Shown: positions 6,889-8,362 of the stretch, piece after piece
How positions within the stretch are numbered: the stretch's first letter is position 1
Layout: the number at the start of each line of letters is the position of its first letter
NCBI GenBank assembly: GCA_937894825.1
Contig: CALCQT010000504.1
Location: 1 to 8,362, forward strand
From: an uncultured Anaerolineaceae bacterium
Lineage (GTDB): Bacteria; Chloroflexota; Anaerolineae; Anaerolineales; Anaerolineaceae
Direction of reading: 5' to 3'
Length of the DNA: 8,362 nt
The notes under the pieces: model-generated
Seen by the model: only the letters and a program-made list of their open reading frames with translations
Databases searched by the model: none
What the model was told of the DNA's origin: nothing
Program-made: the position numbers and the translations under genes

Positions 6889-7629
6889 ATGAAAAAAATT
6901 GCGGTTTATGGAAAAGGGGGGATTGGCAAGTCGACCACGGTATCGAACGTTTCGGCGGCGATGGCTGCCATCGGGCTGACGGTGCTGCAAATTGGTTGTG
7001 ATCCGAAGGCGGATTCCACCCGCAACCTGACCGGTGGAAAAAACATCCCCACTGTGTTGGATACATTGCGGCTCAATGGTGATGCCGAACTGAATGATCT
7101 GGTGGTCAAGAGTACCAGCGGCGTTCTGTGCGTGGAATCCGGCGGTCCGATCCCCGGCGTGGGTTGCGCCGGACGTGGTATTATCACCGCGTTTGAAAAA
7201 CTGGCGGAGTTGGATGCCTATACGGTTTATCAACCCGACGTCGTGTTGTACGATGTGCTGGGGGATGTGGTTTGCGGCGGTTTCGCCATGCCGATCCGCG
7301 GCGGGTACGCGGATGAAGTTTGCATTGTTACTTCCGGCGAGATGATGTCGCTTTATGCGGCTTCAAATATAGCTCAGGCCGTCCGAAATTTTGGCAAGCG
7401 CGGTTATGCTTCATTACGGGGTCTGATTCTCAATGCAAAAAATATCGAAAATGAAAATGAAATTGTGGATAAAGCTGCCGCTGAGATCGAGGCGTCGGTC
7501 CTTTACCGTTTGCCGCGCGATCCGGTCGTGCAGCAGGCCGAAGCGCTGGGGAAAACCGTGGTGGAGGCCTTCCCGGATTCCGATATGACAGCTCATTACA
7601 AAGCGCTGGCCGGTCACCTGTTAGGATAA
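6889..7629 (+). CDS. NifH-like nitrogenase iron protein (nitrogenase-superfamily reductase component)
   Basis: An ATP-dependent [4Fe-4S] reductase that passes low-potential electrons to a component-1 partner; 246 aa. P-loop GKGGIGKST (8-16), switch I DPKADST (38-44), cluster ligands Cys93 (in [12 protein letters not shown], 86-97) and Cys129 (in [16 protein letters not shown], 122-137), and [13 protein letters not shown] (149-161) all match the NifH/BchL/CfbC superfamily. DPKADST is closer to NifH than to the DPKHDST of BchL. Arg96 corresponds to the ADP-ribosylated arginine of true NifH. The protein stops where NifH has a further C-terminal tail of about 45 residues, arguing against a standard nitrogen-fixation NifH. 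It lies 31 bases after the ATPase gene and ten bases before a component-1-like gene, so it most likely serves that partner. Group IV-type nitrogenase-like protein is my best call. Confidence 0.9.
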   Translation: MKKIAVYGKGGIGKSTTVSNVSAAMAAIGLTVLQIGCDPKADSTRNLTGGKNIPTVLDTLRLNGDAELNDLVVKSTSGVLCVESGGPIPGVGCAGRGIITAFEKLAELDAYTVYQPDVVLYDVLGDVVCGGFAMPIRGGYADEVCIVTSGEMMSLYAASNIAQAVRNFGKRGYASLRGLILNAKNIENENEIVDKAAAEIEASVLYRLPRDPVVQQAEALGKTVVEAFPDSDMTAHYKALAGHLLG

Positions 7630-7639
7630 ATCTGAGAAT

Positions 7640-8362
7640 ATGGATGAATTGAGACATTTGAAGCGGTTGTCCGCTGTAAAATCCCCTACCGGGATAAAAT
7701 TTCTGTCGCCTGCCGTATCCCCCGGTAATCATTGTCCGATGCGGATCGCCTCGGTGATTGTGGAAGATATCCAGGGCTTGTCCTCCCTGTTGGTCGGGAT
7801 GCCGGAATGCGCCACGCATTCGCGGCTGTTCAGCCCCAAACCGGAAGGGAAACACGGCGAATTGCATTGGCTCTATGTGCTGGACGGGCGTGAGGTGGTA
7901 TTTGGCTGCCGGGACGGGGTGACGGATGCCTTGCGGCAGATGGACCGGGCTGGAGCGAAGGCCATCCTGCTGATCGCGACCTGCGTGCCGGAACTGATCG
8001 GCGAGGATATCGAGGGCATCATCCATGAGATCCAGCCTGAAATTTCCGCGCGGGTGACGTTCGTGATGCTGGGACAGTTCAAAAATACCAGCTATCCTCC
8101 CGGTTCATGGAAGACGATGGAGGCGCTGGAGCGGTTGATGCTCAGGACAGCGCGGAATCCGCGGCGGATCAATGTTTTGGGGCGGGCTCCGGATGAGGAT
8201 CATATTCCGCTGCCATCCCTCCTGCCTGCGCTCACAAACCAGGGGTTTGACCTGCGATGCCTGGCTCCCGGCGCGTCTCTGGAAAATTTTCAGAACGCAG
8301 CGGATGCCGCTTTGAATTTGGTTGTCTCGTCCTTTTCCTCGGCGGCATTCATGACAATACCG
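7640..8362 (+). CDS. nitrogenase component 1-like (NifD/NifK superfamily) protein, 3' end beyond window
   Basis: Open from ATG 7640 to the window edge, 241 residues, so the C-terminal part is missing. It is the presumed catalytic partner of the NifH-like protein. Three cysteines sit where the component-1 family places ligands for the subunit-bridging Fe-S cluster: Cys32 (NHCPMRIA), Cys57 (GMPECATHSRL) and Cys115 (TCVPELIGEDIEGI, 114-127). The last is the most diagnostic motif. Their spacings of 25 and 58 residues resemble NifK more than NifD. The N-terminal extension before the first Cys is short (31 residues). Cys90 is an extra candidate. The residues that in NifD hold the active-site cofactor (Cys275, His442) would lie beyond the edge, so its cofactor class is unknown. 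The start has only a weak TGAGAA ribosome site, and the ten-base gap suggests translational coupling. Confidence 0.85.
   Translation, partial: MDELRHLKRLSAVKSPTGIKFLSPAVSPGNHCPMRIASVIVEDIQGLSSLLVGMPECATHSRLFSPKPEGKHGELHWLYVLDGREVVFGCRDGVTDALRQMDRAGAKAILLIATCVPELIGEDIEGIIHEIQPEISARVTFVMLGQFKNTSYPPGSWKTMEALERLMLRTARNPRRINVLGRAPDEDHIPLPSLLPALTNQGFDLRCLAPGASLENFQNAADAALNLVVSSFSSAAFMTIP

Noticed and set aside
7430..8026. - strand open frame of 198 codons opposite the NifH-like and component-1-like genes
   Set aside because: It is antisense to the conserved component-1 cysteines and the end of the NifH-like protein; a compositional shadow.
6889..8362. Classical nitrogen-fixation nifHD operon
   Set aside because: The NifH-like protein lacks the C-terminal tail, the component-1 protein has a short N-terminus and NifK-like spacing, and the context is an ABC importer, not nif genes.

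Overview
The window is a bacterial chromosomal segment with every recognised gene on the + strand. The best guess for the host is an anaerobic Chloroflexota (Anaerolineae-like). That guess rests on the first full gene, a LysM/M23 lipoprotein with a 'LDGDGDERTGW' segment and a Thr/Pro/Ser/Ala-rich C-terminal tail of a type I associate with that group. It is an inference from protein style, not a database result.

Layout. (1) Positions 1-209: probably the last 26 codons of an upstream gene, then a strong stem-loop, then a near-consensus extended -10 promoter whose predicted start point coincides with the ATG of the next gene. (2) 210-1781: secreted lipoprotein cell-wall hydrolase (LysM plus M23 LytM-type peptidase). 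(3) 1891-2721: AraC-family transcription regulator. (4) 2722-2810: intergenic control region with a perfect 13-bp inverted repeat. (5) 2811-3737: FecB/BtuF-type periplasmic-binding protein, followed by a good intrinsic terminator candidate. (6) 3977-6857: two FecCD/BtuC-type permeases and a FecE/BtuD-type ATPase, tightly packed. (7) 6889-7629: NifH-like [4Fe-4S] ATPase. (8) 7640 to the window end: N-terminal 241 residues of a nitrogenase component-1-like (NifD/NifK superfamily) protein, cut by the window edge.

The notable feature is the coupling of a complete metal-chelate or tetrapyrrole ABC importer to a nitrogenase-like reductase in one apparent operon, next to an AraC regulator. NifH-like and component-1-like pairs perform ATP-driven low-potential reductions (nitrogenase, protochlorophyllide and chlorin reductases, the F430 enzyme CfbCD, methylthio-alkane reductase). 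The working hypothesis is that the importer brings in a chelate (siderophore, haem, corrinoid or similar) and the reductase acts on it, or uses the metal, inside the cell. The substrate cannot be read from the sequence, and genes beyond position 8362 are needed to see whether a second component-1 subunit or maturation genes are present.
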